From assembly GCF_900197575.1 (NCBI RefSeq), contig NZ_FZLN01000002.1, forward strand, positions 186,001 to 250,000: 64,000 nt of DNA, written 5' to 3'. The notes beneath the pieces are model-generated. The model was not told the origin of the DNA. It did not search any database and was given only the letters and a program-made list of their open reading frames with translations. The first letter of the stretch is position 1. Every line of letters starts with the position of its first letter. A program made the translations under genes and the position numbers. This DNA is from Acinetobacter apis (GTDB lineage: Bacteria > Pseudomonadota > Gammaproteobacteria > Pseudomonadales > Moraxellaceae). Below, piece by piece: positions 48,657 to 57,927 of the stretch.

Positions 48657-49538
48657 ATGTTGTTTACTCTCCTATCTACTTATAGAAAATCGGCAATTGC
48701 AACTTCGTTGTTCAGCACGCTGTTATTCTCTCAATCAGCATCTGCACTACTTTGGAGTGACAATGCAATCGGCTGGCGTTATAGCAATGATTTTGCTGAA
48801 CCCTATAAAAACAATAGTGATGGTTCTCGAACAGATATTACCAAACATATTTTTTCATTTACGCATAGCAGCGGATATGCCTACGGTACAAACTTTTTAA
48901 ACGTTGACTTTTTACAGTCATCAGAAGAAAAGTATGGCGGATTTGGTAGCGATCAAAATGAAACAGGTACACAAGAAGCTTACGTGGTCTATCGTAATAA
49001 CTTAGACATTGGAAAAGTCTTTAAAAAAGATTTGTCGTCAAAAGGGATTCGTGGTTACTCACTGACTGCAGGATTTGATTGGAACACTAAAAACGACTCA
49101 TACAGTTCAAAAAAGCAAATGTTTGTGGTTGGTCCAACCATTAACTTTGATGTGCCTGGATTTTTAAGCTTCAGTACACTTGCCTTTTTTGAAAGCAATA
49201 AACCAAAAGGTATTGATAGCCGTTATAGCTATGACCCAACAGTTGCATTTCAATTGACATGGGGCATGCCAATTGCGAAAACACCATTGTCATTTGAAGG
49301 CTATGCGCTTTGGATTGACTCAAAAGGCAAAAATGAATTTGGTGGCAAAACAGCACCTGAAATTAATATTGATGCCATGGTGATGTATGATTTGAGCTCA
49401 TTATGGGGCAAAAATGATAAAACCTTACGTGTCGGTTTTGAATATCAATATTGGCACAACAAATTTGGTAACCCATCTCGTGGCAATGCAGGCGCAACTG
49501 CACACACGCCAATGGTTCGTGTTGACTACCACTTCTAA
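48657..49538 (+). CDS. outer-membrane channel, Tsx/OmpK-like
   Basis: 293 residues. Signal peptide about 1-30 (ending ASA-LL). A 12-strand barrel of the nucleoside-specific channel (Tsx/OmpK) superfamily: WSDNAIGWRYSNDFAEPY, HIFSFTHSSGYAYGTNFLNVDFLQS, TAGFDWNTKND, and the C-terminal VRVDYHF with terminal Phe. It probably admits nucleosides or related solutes. It has the longest upstream region in the window, which suggests complex control. Confidence 0.78.
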   Translation: MLFTLLSTYRKSAIATSLFSTLLFSQSASALLWSDNAIGWRYSNDFAEPYKNNSDGSRTDITKHIFSFTHSSGYAYGTNFLNVDFLQSSEEKYGGFGSDQNETGTQEAYVVYRNNLDIGKVFKKDLSSKGIRGYSLTAGFDWNTKNDSYSSKKQMFVVGPTINFDVPGFLSFSTLAFFESNKPKGIDSRYSYDPTVAFQLTWGMPIAKTPLSFEGYALWIDSKGKNEFGGKTAPEINIDAMVMYDLSSLWGKNDKTLRVGFEYQYWHNKFGNPSRGNAGATAHTPMVRVDYHF

Positions 49539-49737
49539 GACAGGAATATAGTGTGGATAACAAATGATTTATCCACACCCAAACTCAATACATTCATCCA
49601 CTTTATGGTGTGAAATGACTTCTGATTGACGTCAGTTTCTTTTACATTTTGTGGTGTTTATGAAGCCTTGCTGATAAAACATTACACAGCGCTTAACTTG
49701 CTTTGTTATATTGAATCTTATTTTTATGGGATAATTT

Positions 49738-49989
49738 ATGCGTTTTCATATTTTGATGGCATGCCTTTGTAGTGGTGTTGTTTTGTCTGCGTGTAGCCAA
49801 AACCCAGCCAAAAATTTGGCAACAGCCAATCCAGCCAGCCAATATTGTATTGAAGAAGGCGGTAAATTACGCAAATTAAAAGATGCGTTTGGCAATATCA
49901 GTTATAACTGTAAGCTGCCAAATGGGGTCGAAAAAAATGAATGGGATCTCTACCGAGAAACCCGCGAGTTAAATAACTCAGCACAATAA
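49738..49989 (+). CDS. DUF333 lipoprotein
   Basis: 83 residues. Lipobox LSAC gives a lipidated Cys at 19. The mature part, NPASQYCIEEGGKLRKLKDAFGNISYNCKLPNGVEKNEWDLYR, is the DUF333 (haemolysin-like lipoprotein) unit with its conserved Cys pair and EW(A/D)L(Y/W)R end. Function unknown. Followed by a strong terminator. Confidence 0.85.
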   Translation: MRFHILMACLCSGVVLSACSQNPAKNLATANPASQYCIEEGGKLRKLKDAFGNISYNCKLPNGVEKNEWDLYRETRELNNSAQ

Positions 49990-50022
49990 AAAAACGGGAT
50001 ATGTAAACATATCCCGTTTTTT
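49988..50022. terminator. bidirectional terminator
   Basis: AAAAAACGGGATATG-TAAA-CATATCCCGTTTTTT between the convergent DUF333 gene and parE. Confidence 0.92.
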
Positions 50023-50038
50023 GCTTTTTAATTGAATT

Positions 50039-51919
50039 TTAAACGTCAATATCCGCTAAATTACCATTTAAGCCTAGCCATTCTTTCCGATCGGCAGAAC
50101 GCTTTTTGGCAAGCAACTTATCGAGTAAATTGGCGGTAAAGTGCATATCATCTAAATCTAGTTGCACCAAACGGCGTGTGTTTGGATCCATTGTTGTTTC
50201 ACGCAATTGGCTCGCGTTCATTTCCCCTAGACCTTTAAAACGGGTAATTTGCGGATTTTTTGTTTTACATTTTTTCAGGGTTACTTCTAGCTCATTCTCA
50301 TCTAAGGCATAGTGCACATCTTTACCATCGTCAATTCGAAATAATGGTGGCATAGCGACAAATAAATGCCCCTCTTCAACCAAAGCTCTAAAATGCTTCA
50401 CAAACAATGCACAAAGTAAGGTCGCAATATGCAATCCATCTGAATCGGCATCTGCCAAAATACATACTTTGCCATAACGTAACTCTGATAAGTCATCACT
50501 GCCTGGGTCTACACCAATGGCAATGGCAATATCATGGACTTCTTGAGATGCCAAAACTTCATCAGATGAAACTTCCCATGTGTTTAAAATTTTGCCACGA
50601 ATCGGCATAATGGCCTGAAAGTTTTTGTCACGGGCTTGTTTGGCACTGCCACCTGCTGAATCTCCTTCAACAATAAACAACTCACTTTCTTCACGGGTTT
50701 GACCTGAACAGTCTGCAAGTTTTCCAGGCAGTGCAGGCCCTGATGCAATACGCTTACGCTCAACTTTTTTAGCTGCTTTTAAACGGCGTCCTGCTTTAGC
50801 AATCACCATTTCAGCCAAGCGAGAGGCAGTTTCTGCATTTTGGTTAAGCCATAAAGTAAATGCATCTTTGGCAATATTTAATACAATCGCAGATGCTTCA
50901 CGACTTGATAAACGTTCTTTGGTTTGTCCTGAAAATTGTGGCTCTTGTAATTTCAACGACAAAATATAGTTCACGCCATCCCAAACATCTTCTGGTGACA
51001 GTTTGAGGTTACGAGGTAAAAGGTTTCTTAATTCACAAAACTCACGTAAGGCATCTGTAATACCTGAGCGTAAACCATTCACATGGGTTCCGCCTTGTGC
51101 TGTGGGAATTAAATTGACATAGCTTTCTTGAACTTGCTCACCGCCATCGACATTCCAACACAAGGCAAATTCACATTGTGCTTTATCAATTTGTCCTGTA
51201 GCAACAAAAGCAGGATCTGGCAAAATCTCACGGTCTTGCAATTCATCCATGAGGTAATCAACCAAGCCATTTTCAAACTGCCATTCAATTTGTTCTTGGT
51301 TAATTTCATCAATGTAGATAATTTTTAACCCTGCGGCCAAAACGGCTTTGGCTTTAAGGTTGTGCTTTAAGGCTTTTAAAGCAAATTTAGGATGGTCAAA
51401 ATACTGACTATCTGGCCAAAACTGAACGCGCGTTCCCGAGACTTTTTTGGCAATTCGATTACTTGTCACCTCTAGACCTGTCACAGGTTCGCCATGTTCA
51501 AATGCCATTTTATACAGATGACCTTGACGCTGCACTTCGACTTCAACACGTGTCGATAATGCATTCACCACAGAAATTCCAACGCCATGTAAACCACCAG
51601 AAAATTGGTAATTGTCTGTGCTGAATTTTCCGCCAGCATGAAGTTTGGTTAAAATAATTTCTATGCCGCTTTGTTGATATTCAGGATGAATATCAACAGG
51701 CATACCACGACCGTTATCTTGCACAGCCAATGAGCCATCTTTATACACGGTCACAGTCACTTGATTAGCATGCCCTGCAAGTGCTTCATCCACAGCATTA
51801 TCAATAACTTCTTGCGCCAAGTGATTTGGACGTGTGGTATCAGTATACATTCCCGGACGACGACGAACAGGATCTAAACCTGATAGAACTTCAAGCGATT
51901 GGGCAGTATATTGTGACAC
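50039..51919 (-). CDS. parE: topoisomerase IV subunit B
   Basis: ATPase subunit of the decatenase. 626 residues. GHKL motifs: EVIDNAVDEALAG (about 37-49), VQDNGRGMPVDIHPE (about 66-80) and GGLHGVGISVVNALS (about 107-121). TOPRIM motifs are EGDSAGGSAKQARD (about 418-431) and ADADSDGLHI near 490. The length and the missing GyrB insertion favour ParE. The yqiA-like gene lies three bases upstream, as in E. coli. Confidence 0.93.
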   Translation of the reverse strand: MSQYTAQSLEVLSGLDPVRRRPGMYTDTTRPNHLAQEVIDNAVDEALAGHANQVTVTVYKDGSLAVQDNGRGMPVDIHPEYQQSGIEIILTKLHAGGKFSTDNYQFSGGLHGVGISVVNALSTRVEVEVQRQGHLYKMAFEHGEPVTGLEVTSNRIAKKVSGTRVQFWPDSQYFDHPKFALKALKHNLKAKAVLAAGLKIIYIDEINQEQIEWQFENGLVDYLMDELQDREILPDPAFVATGQIDKAQCEFALCWNVDGGEQVQESYVNLIPTAQGGTHVNGLRSGITDALREFCELRNLLPRNLKLSPEDVWDGVNYILSLKLQEPQFSGQTKERLSSREASAIVLNIAKDAFTLWLNQNAETASRLAEMVIAKAGRRLKAAKKVERKRIASGPALPGKLADCSGQTREESELFIVEGDSAGGSAKQARDKNFQAIMPIRGKILNTWEVSSDEVLASQEVHDIAIAIGVDPGSDDLSELRYGKVCILADADSDGLHIATLLCALFVKHFRALVEEGHLFVAMPPLFRIDDGKDVHYALDENELEVTLKKCKTKNPQITRFKGLGEMNASQLRETTMDPNTRRLVQLDLDDMHFTANLLDKLLAKKRSADRKEWLGLNGNLADIDV

Positions 51920-51922
51920 GTT

Positions 51923-52528
51923 TTATAGATTCCTTGATAAACAGCGATGCACTAAAAACATCAATAACATCGGGATTTTGTCTGCAAAGTTACGCATTAC
52001 ATGATCTCCCTGTTGCTCTAAGATCATCATACATTGCGAATCTTCTGCATGATAATAGCGTGCTGCATGACGATAATCCAAGATTTCATCTCCTTGTTGC
52101 AATAACAATAAGATTTTTTTGAGATCTTGCGGTTTATGCGCCATGTCATATTGTAAATAATTTAGGTCATCTTGAGTTAATGTCCAATCCGTTGTAATAG
52201 CAAATGGCAATTGATGATGACCAAAACGACTATTAAAAAGTTGCCATGGTGAAATGGCTGGATTGATCAATACCGCAGGCAGATGATATTGACTCGCCAA
52301 ATAATTGGCATAAAAACCACCTAAACTACTACCAACACAAACCAAGTGTTTGTCAGTGTGGTCTTGAATATACTGATCTAGCCGCTGCACCACAGCATGA
52401 GGAGATTGATTCAAATCAGGCAAATACACATTTATTTCAGGCACATGTTGCTGACAATACGCAGCCAACAGCTGCCCTTTCACCGAGCGATGGTTACTTT
52501 GAAAACCATGTAAATAGATCACATGCAT
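51923..52528 (-). CDS. yqiA: YqiA-family alpha/beta hydrolase
   Basis: 201 residues. HVIYLHGFQSNHRSVKG at the start, LVCVGSSLGGFYANYLA near 78-94 with the GxSxG nucleophile, a late Asp (QQGDEILDYR near 152-161) and the His in QQGDHVMR near 180. Small esterase of the YqiA/YcfP group, cytoplasmic. ATG 52528 has AGGT five bases upstream and aligns with the family start; the earlier ATG at 52564 has no ribosome site. Coupled to parE. Confidence 0.82.
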   Translation of the reverse strand: MHVIYLHGFQSNHRSVKGQLLAAYCQQHVPEINVYLPDLNQSPHAVVQRLDQYIQDHTDKHLVCVGSSLGGFYANYLASQYHLPAVLINPAISPWQLFNSRFGHHQLPFAITTDWTLTQDDLNYLQYDMAHKPQDLKKILLLLQQGDEILDYRHAARYYHAEDSQCMMILEQQGDHVMRNFADKIPMLLMFLVHRCLSRNL

Positions 52529-52630
52529 GTGACCTAAATGTTTTTTTAATAAAGCTGACAGCATGTTTAAGTTAAAAGCGAATCATATGGTTTTATTTTG
52601 CCTGATTTGCACATCAGTGCTATATATAAA

Positions 52631-52659
52631 CACGGTAAAAACAACGAAGCATTACCGTG
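52631..52659 (-). terminator. possible terminator of the SulP gene
   Basis: CACGGTAA/TTACCGTG stem with a 13-base loop; T-rich after it on the minus strand. Weak U-tract. Confidence 0.45.
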
Positions 52660-52709
52660 AGTATCAAGCGCTTAAAGTGATGCTCAATCTACGTTTTCAA
52701 GCAAAGTAA

Positions 52710-54176
52710 CTATACATGATGTGCATAGCTCTGACCATAACGCTTGCAGAGTGCAATACTTTTTTCATTTAAACCGACAATATTGCACGACATTTGATGA
52801 CGCTGATACTGCTCTATAATGTAGTCCAATGCCTCTGCTGCATTAATGTCCCAAAGTTGTGCTGCGCTAAAATCGATGATGACATGCGTGACTTGGCTTG
52901 GATTAAAGTTAAAGGCATTAATTAATCGATCTGTAGAGCTGAAAAAAACCTGTCCTTGTACAACATAGGTTTGTGTCCCATCCGCTACAGATTGCAATCG
53001 CACTTGTACACTATTTTCAAGCTGCGCCACCAAACTAAGTGCAGCAACAATCACTCCTGCGAACACACCTACAGCTAAATTATGACTCACCAACACCATA
53101 GTCACTGTGACAAGCATGACGATGTTATTGCTTTTAGACTGCTGTTTAAATTCAGTAATCGACTTCCATTCAAAGGTATGAATACACACCACAATCATCA
53201 CTGCAACCAAGGCTGCCATCGGAATAACTTTGAGCCATGCTGTTAATACCAAAACCAACATCATCAAAAAAATACCTGCAACTAAGGTAGACAGTCTGCC
53301 ACGAGCGCCTGATTTTATATTAATCATAGACTGGCCAATGATGGCACAGCCTGCCATTCCCCCTAAAAAACCCGTCACAATATTGGCAACGCCTTGTCCA
53401 ATACATTCTTGGTGCTTATCGCTGACTGTATCTGTCATTTGATCGATAATTTTTGCAGTCATCACTGACTCAAGTAATCCAACAAATGCCATGGCAATCG
53501 CATGAGGTAAAATAATACCGAAGGTTTGCCATGTCCAAGGAATATCAGGCAATATAAATGTCGGCAATGTGGTTGGTAAATGCCCCATATCACCAACAGT
53601 TTTTACTGAAATATCAAATATTAATGTGAGTACAGTTAAAATAATAATACAGACCAATGAAGGTGGTAGCATCTGACCCACTTTGGGGATTTTAGGAAAT
53701 GCATAAATAATTAATAAACCCAAAGCCACCAAACCATAAACAGCATAAGGTGCATTCATGAGCTGTGGAAATTGAGCCATTAAAGTCACAATCGCCAAAG
53801 CATTTACAAAACCAATGACCACAGGCTTAGGTACAAAGCGCATCAGTTCTGCTAAGCGGACCTTGCCAATCATAATTTGGATCAACCCTGTAAGTAATGT
53901 CGTTGCCAACAAATATTGCAGTCCATGTTCTTTCACTAAGCTGACCATCAATAAAGCCATGGCACCTGTGGCAGAGGAAATCATGGCGGGTCGCCCACCC
54001 ACAAAAGCAGTTACAACAGCCATTGATAGCGCAGCATATAAACCCACGCGTGGGTCTACACCCGCAATCACAGAAAAAGAAATGGCCTCAGGAATTAATG
54101 CAAGTCCAACCACTAACCCCGCTAAAATATCTTTATGGATATGGCTAAACCATTCTTTTTTATAGTTTAATAACAT
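52710..54176 (-). CDS. SulP-family anion transporter with STAS domain
   Basis: 488 residues. About 11-12 membrane helices (20-390) with the SulP signature region [36 protein letters not shown] near 14-50, then a cytoplasmic STAS domain (about 395-480, [24 protein letters not shown]). Sodium-bicarbonate, sulfate or other anions are possible substrates; BicA-like proteins have this length, but the substrate cannot be read here. ATG 54176 chosen over an in-frame TTG at 54197. Confidence 0.85.
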   Translation of the reverse strand: MLLNYKKEWFSHIHKDILAGLVVGLALIPEAISFSVIAGVDPRVGLYAALSMAVVTAFVGGRPAMISSATGAMALLMVSLVKEHGLQYLLATTLLTGLIQIMIGKVRLAELMRFVPKPVVIGFVNALAIVTLMAQFPQLMNAPYAVYGLVALGLLIIYAFPKIPKVGQMLPPSLVCIIILTVLTLIFDISVKTVGDMGHLPTTLPTFILPDIPWTWQTFGIILPHAIAMAFVGLLESVMTAKIIDQMTDTVSDKHQECIGQGVANIVTGFLGGMAGCAIIGQSMINIKSGARGRLSTLVAGIFLMMLVLVLTAWLKVIPMAALVAVMIVVCIHTFEWKSITEFKQQSKSNNIVMLVTVTMVLVSHNLAVGVFAGVIVAALSLVAQLENSVQVRLQSVADGTQTYVVQGQVFFSSTDRLINAFNFNPSQVTHVIIDFSAAQLWDINAAEALDYIIEQYQRHQMSCNIVGLNEKSIALCKRYGQSYAHHV

Positions 54177-54361
54177 AGGTAACCGTACTACTATCAATAA
54201 GGGTTAATCAAGCTTCTAACAATTGGGCACTGACCAAATAAGCTTGATTTCAAAGTATTTTAAAGCAATTTTTAGTCTTTTTATGATGCCATTTAGCCAT
54301 TAAAATTCACTTAACCCATTTAGGGAGATAATTTGAAAATATATTTACTTTTCAAATATAT

Positions 54362-54391
54362 AAAAAAACGCCTCAATTGCTTGAAGCGTTT
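54362..54391 (-). terminator. terminator of the Gly-rich lipoprotein gene
   Basis: AAACGCTTCAA pairs with TTGAGGCGTTT (one G-U) around GCAA; T7 follows on the minus strand. Confidence 0.82.
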
Positions 54392-54421
54392 AACATGAAT
54401 TTATTTAGTCGTGTGGCAAAA

Positions 54422-54604
54422 TTAATTTGGTCCACGGTCTCTTGGTCCGCCGCCGCCATAACCACCACCGCCTCCACCGCCGTGACCACCATCACCACCA
54501 TGATGTCCGCCCCACCACCAACCTGGATCAAACAGCATACAACCTGAAGTTGCTAAAACCGATGCAATGATTGCGCATCCAAGTAAGGTTTTAATTTTTT
54601 TCAT
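54422..54604 (-). CDS. Gly/His/Trp-rich small lipoprotein
   Basis: 60 residues. KKIKTLLGCAIIASVLATSGC gives a lipobox with the lipidated Cys at 22. The mature part is about 38 residues of Gly, His, Trp and Arg: DPGWWWGGHHGGDGGHGG and a Gly6 run. Such tails can bind metal or associate with the cell wall, but there is no assigned function. Start at ATG 54604, which has GGATGATG upstream. Own terminator. Confidence 0.65.
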   Translation of the reverse strand: MKKIKTLLGCAIIASVLATSGCMLFDPGWWWGGHHGGDGGHGGGGGGGYGGGGPRDRGPN

Positions 54605-54764
54605 TGAAGCATCATCCATTGTTTAGATGGATTTAATGTATCTTGTTTGATTTGCAAGTCATAGATGAATAATTTCTTGTTATGTAAGCTCGAGCTGACT
54701 TTATGAAAGCAATATGAATATGCAGCAGATTTAGACAAGCCAAAACGAAAAATACATCATACAA

Positions 54765-54797
54765 AAAGTAAGAGCCAATCATATGGCTCTTACTTTT
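54765..54797 (-). terminator. dsbB terminator
   Basis: AAAGTAAGAGCCA/TGGCTCTTACTTT perfect 13-base stem, followed by T's on the minus strand. Confidence 0.88.
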
Positions 54798-54809
54798 TAC
54801 TCTATGTAC

Positions 54810-55301
54810 TTAAATTTTACGAAAAACTTGGTATAAAGCGATCACTGCTAAAACAATAAAAAAGAACAATGACCACATTGGCAATGACATGCCAAGCAAC
54901 GTCCAATCAATTTTGGCACACTCCCCTGAGCCTGTAAAAACTTGCGTTAATACATCTTTCATTGGAAAGGCTTCTACCAAATAATTTAACCCTGGACCAC
55001 AACTTGGCACTTCATCTGCAGGTAAGTGCTGAATCCACACATGGCGTGCTGCAACACCAACTGACCATAAAATACCTATGGCAGCCAACAATGCATAAAT
55101 ACGTTTTAATACGTTTTGTGCAGGATGATGAATAAAACCAATGAGTGCGAATAATCCCATTGCCATTAGCCCAACACGTTGAAAAATACATAATGGACAA
55201 GGATTTAATCCTTTCCAATGCTCTAAGTACAAGGCGAAAGACATGCCGATGATACTGGCCAAAACCAGCAATCCATTGACAAGGCGATAATTCAATTTCA
55301 T
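54810..55301 (-). CDS. dsbB: disulfide bond formation protein DsbB
   Basis: Inner-membrane quinone reductase that re-oxidises DsbA. 163 residues, four helices. First periplasmic-loop pair in NPCPLCIFQRVG (Cys 34/37 region), second pair in EVPSCGPGL and GSGECAKIDW (about 100 and 125). Full length. It lies 21 bases after gshA and is likely transcribed with it. Confidence 0.92.
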   Translation of the reverse strand: MKLNYRLVNGLLVLASIIGMSFALYLEHWKGLNPCPLCIFQRVGLMAMGLFALIGFIHHPAQNVLKRIYALLAAIGILWSVGVAARHVWIQHLPADEVPSCGPGLNYLVEAFPMKDVLTQVFTGSGECAKIDWTLLGMSLPMWSLFFFIVLAVIALYQVFRKI

Positions 55302-55322
55302 GGTTAAATTCTCTCACTTAAT

Positions 55323-56900
55323 CTAGCGAAATTTACTCAAATACGCTTCAAAGCTTTGGGTTGATGCCTGTTCTAAAGCCTGCTGTTCTTGCAATGAAAT
55401 ATCGACTAGATCATTAAAATACTGCTGCTTTTCTGCGGACAATTGATGTTGTGCATACACTTGTGCATGCTGTTCAGCCAAATAGCCCCCAAAACGCCAT
55501 GTTCCACCATGCTGAACCATATCTTGAATAACATGTGCAGATAAAGTTTGCTGAGGATCATGAATACGAGATTGCATTTGTTGCAGTGCATCTGCATATA
55601 AAGATGTGTTGTTGCTGTCATCAAACAGTTTTGCTAGCGGCTGCATATTAGCAACATGCTGCGCCAACCATGCGAATACTGTGATTTCACCATCTTCTGT
55701 TTGCAACACTGTATCTGGAGCACGACCACGTTCTACAATTTGATTTTGGTTTAAATCAATGCGATCTTGCTCTGCATCTGTGATTTCAGGGCTTTCTAAC
55801 AATAAACAATATAATGCCAAGATTTCTAAAAATGCAGCACTCTTTTTTGTAATCCCAATCGGATCATAAGGATCGACATCCACAGAACGCAATTCTACAT
55901 ACGCTACACCACGGTGTCTTAGTGCATCAGAAGGTGTTTCATCTTGCTTTGGTACTTGTTTTGGTCGCACCAAACTATAATATTCATTTTCAATTTGTAG
56001 AGTATGGTCATTAATTTGAATTGGCTGACCTTGCTCATCATTTAAACCAAGCGCTGCAAAAGGTGGATATGGCATTTTTACAGCCTGCTTCACCCCTTCA
56101 AGATAACCTGTGATGTTGTTGTAATGAATACCGAGCTTTTTTTGTGCTGAATTTTGATAGCCATACTTGCCCATTCGTAATGCAGTTGCATGAGGTAAAT
56201 GTAAAGCACCACCCACTAAAGATTTAAGGTCGTGCTTTCTATTAATTAAAAAACTGCCACATGCGGTGGGACTCGCACCCAATAAAAAAATCACCATTGG
56301 CGTATAACGAATAAAATTTCGAATTAGACCAAAATACCGATGACTTTTATAATCTTCAAAAGAGAGTTGCTTAAGCGACTCATCTAATTCATGCGCTTGT
56401 AACTGCGCAAATAATGTATCTGGAAAAGAAATATTATAATGAATGCCCGCAATCGTTTGCATACGGCGGCCATACCGAATGGCTAAACCCTTACGATAAA
56501 GTGTTTTAAAACGACCGATATTCGATGTGCCATATTGTGCAAGTGGAATACGTGACTCATCTTCATCCAACATACATGGCATAGACATTGGCCATAAACG
56601 CTCACCTTCAGGTAAGTGCTTATGTGCAATGGCATGTAAATCAGTTAAATAATTCAGTACTTCATCAATTGATGACTGCGGCGGCGTGATGAGCTCCATC
56701 AAGGCTTCTGAATAATCTGTTGTAATATGTGGGTGTGTTAACGCTGAACCTAATGCTTTAGGATGTGGTTGTTTGGACAAATAGCCATCGCTTTGCATGC
56801 GTAGGCTTTCTCGCTCAATTCCCCGTAAAATCCCTTTCAGCATTGATGCATCGACCCAAGCTGGTAAAATTGAACCTGAACTTGCGCTGGGTTGACTCAT
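55323..56900 (-). CDS. gshA: glutamate--cysteine ligase
   Basis: First step of glutathione synthesis. 525 residues, GshA type 1. Recognised by GIERESLRMQSDGYLSKQPHP (about 26-46), TDYSEALMELITPP (about 61-74), MQTIAGIHYNISFPD near 145-159, and YVELRSVDVDPYDPIGI near 330-346. ATG 56900 preferred over a GTG two codons earlier. With gshB in the same window the whole pathway is present. Confidence 0.93.
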   Translation of the reverse strand: MSQPSASSGSILPAWVDASMLKGILRGIERESLRMQSDGYLSKQPHPKALGSALTHPHITTDYSEALMELITPPQSSIDEVLNYLTDLHAIAHKHLPEGERLWPMSMPCMLDEDESRIPLAQYGTSNIGRFKTLYRKGLAIRYGRRMQTIAGIHYNISFPDTLFAQLQAHELDESLKQLSFEDYKSHRYFGLIRNFIRYTPMVIFLLGASPTACGSFLINRKHDLKSLVGGALHLPHATALRMGKYGYQNSAQKKLGIHYNNITGYLEGVKQAVKMPYPPFAALGLNDEQGQPIQINDHTLQIENEYYSLVRPKQVPKQDETPSDALRHRGVAYVELRSVDVDPYDPIGITKKSAAFLEILALYCLLLESPEITDAEQDRIDLNQNQIVERGRAPDTVLQTEDGEITVFAWLAQHVANMQPLAKLFDDSNNTSLYADALQQMQSRIHDPQQTLSAHVIQDMVQHGGTWRFGGYLAEQHAQVYAQHQLSAEKQQYFNDLVDISLQEQQALEQASTQSFEAYLSKFR

Positions 56901-56906
56901 ATCCAC

Positions 56907-57333
56907 TCACTCTCTTTTATCCAATATTTAATATTTATATGTGTGTTTATTCAAACATACCTTGTTGACTGTATGTTGACGAAAAAACATCAATTTTTCC
57001 CATCTCACCAATTTAAAGGGCAAATTCATACAAGATCAATCAAAAAATTCATGTTTTGATAAAAAAGTTAAAAACCAATGGCCTTCATATAAACACATAA
57101 AGTGTACTGTATGTTGCAAATACTTCAGCTGAAATCCCTCATAATATGGGATAAAAGATACACAAATGCATCAAAAAATAGCAGTTTAAATGAGAAAGGT
57201 TCATGATTTGAATCATAGCGCTCAGTTAGCTTATATCAGGGTGTTTTCTTGATTTGAAGTGAACGTTGTCTTTGCAGATCATGACAGTTAAACCAAGTTA
57301 AACATCGTTATTTATCAATCAGATCTTGGAGCA
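56907..57333. other. gene-free spacer
   Basis: About 430 bases between divergent gshA and the lipoprotein gene. AT-rich, no clear ORF. It must hold both promoters; I see no distinct operator. Confidence 0.4.
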
Positions 57334-57339
57334 ATGACA

Positions 57340-57900
57340 ATGAATAAAAAACGTATTTATTTAGGTGGCGCATTGGCCGCTGTGTTGGCTTTATCTGGAT
57401 GTACCACATTTTTTACACCACACAGCTTTAATGAGTTAGGACAATTTTCAGCATATCAACTTAATCAATCGACCTTTCGAGTTGGTTTACGAAGTAGCTC
57501 TAACATGAGTTATGGTGTAGCCCAAGAGATTGCACTGGTCAAAGCTGCACAAACTACTGTACAAAATGGCTTCCAATATTTTAAAGTGTTGAATGACCCA
57601 AGCCAACAAAATCAACCACCTAGACAAGCTGTTGTGTATCAATCAGCTGCACCTATGTTTGGTCCTTATGGTTTTTATGGTCCACGTCATGGATATTGGG
57701 GTGGACCTTGGAATGACTTTCCACAAGTGATTACTGTAGAACCCAATGAAGTGGCCTATAACATTGAATGTTTTAAAGCAGGTCAAAACTATCCAAAAGA
57801 TGCGTTTGATGCTGTATTGATTTTGAAGTCTTTAGGTGCAAAATATGGTGTTGCTGAAAACGGTACATTGCTTGCACCGCAGCCAATAAAAACGAATTAA
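57340..57900 (+). CDS. lipoprotein of the CC0125/CC1285 family
   Basis: 186 residues. The lipobox LSGC gives a lipidated Cys near 21. The mature part has a conserved-looking core FRVGLRSSSNMSYGVAQEIALVKAAQTTVQNGFQYFKVL (about 46-84), then a Gly/Pro/Tyr-rich loop (FGPYGFYGPRHGYWGG) and a C-terminal strand-rich part with one Cys. The family is known only from bacterial genomes, without assigned role. The second ATG (57340) has GGAG eight bases upstream; the first is too close to it. Confidence 0.72.
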   Translation: MNKKRIYLGGALAAVLALSGCTTFFTPHSFNELGQFSAYQLNQSTFRVGLRSSSNMSYGVAQEIALVKAAQTTVQNGFQYFKVLNDPSQQNQPPRQAVVYQSAAPMFGPYGFYGPRHGYWGGPWNDFPQVITVEPNEVAYNIECFKAGQNYPKDAFDAVLILKSLGAKYGVAENGTLLAPQPIKTN

Positions 57901-57927
57901 TATGCTTTAATTAAGTGGGACCAACTT

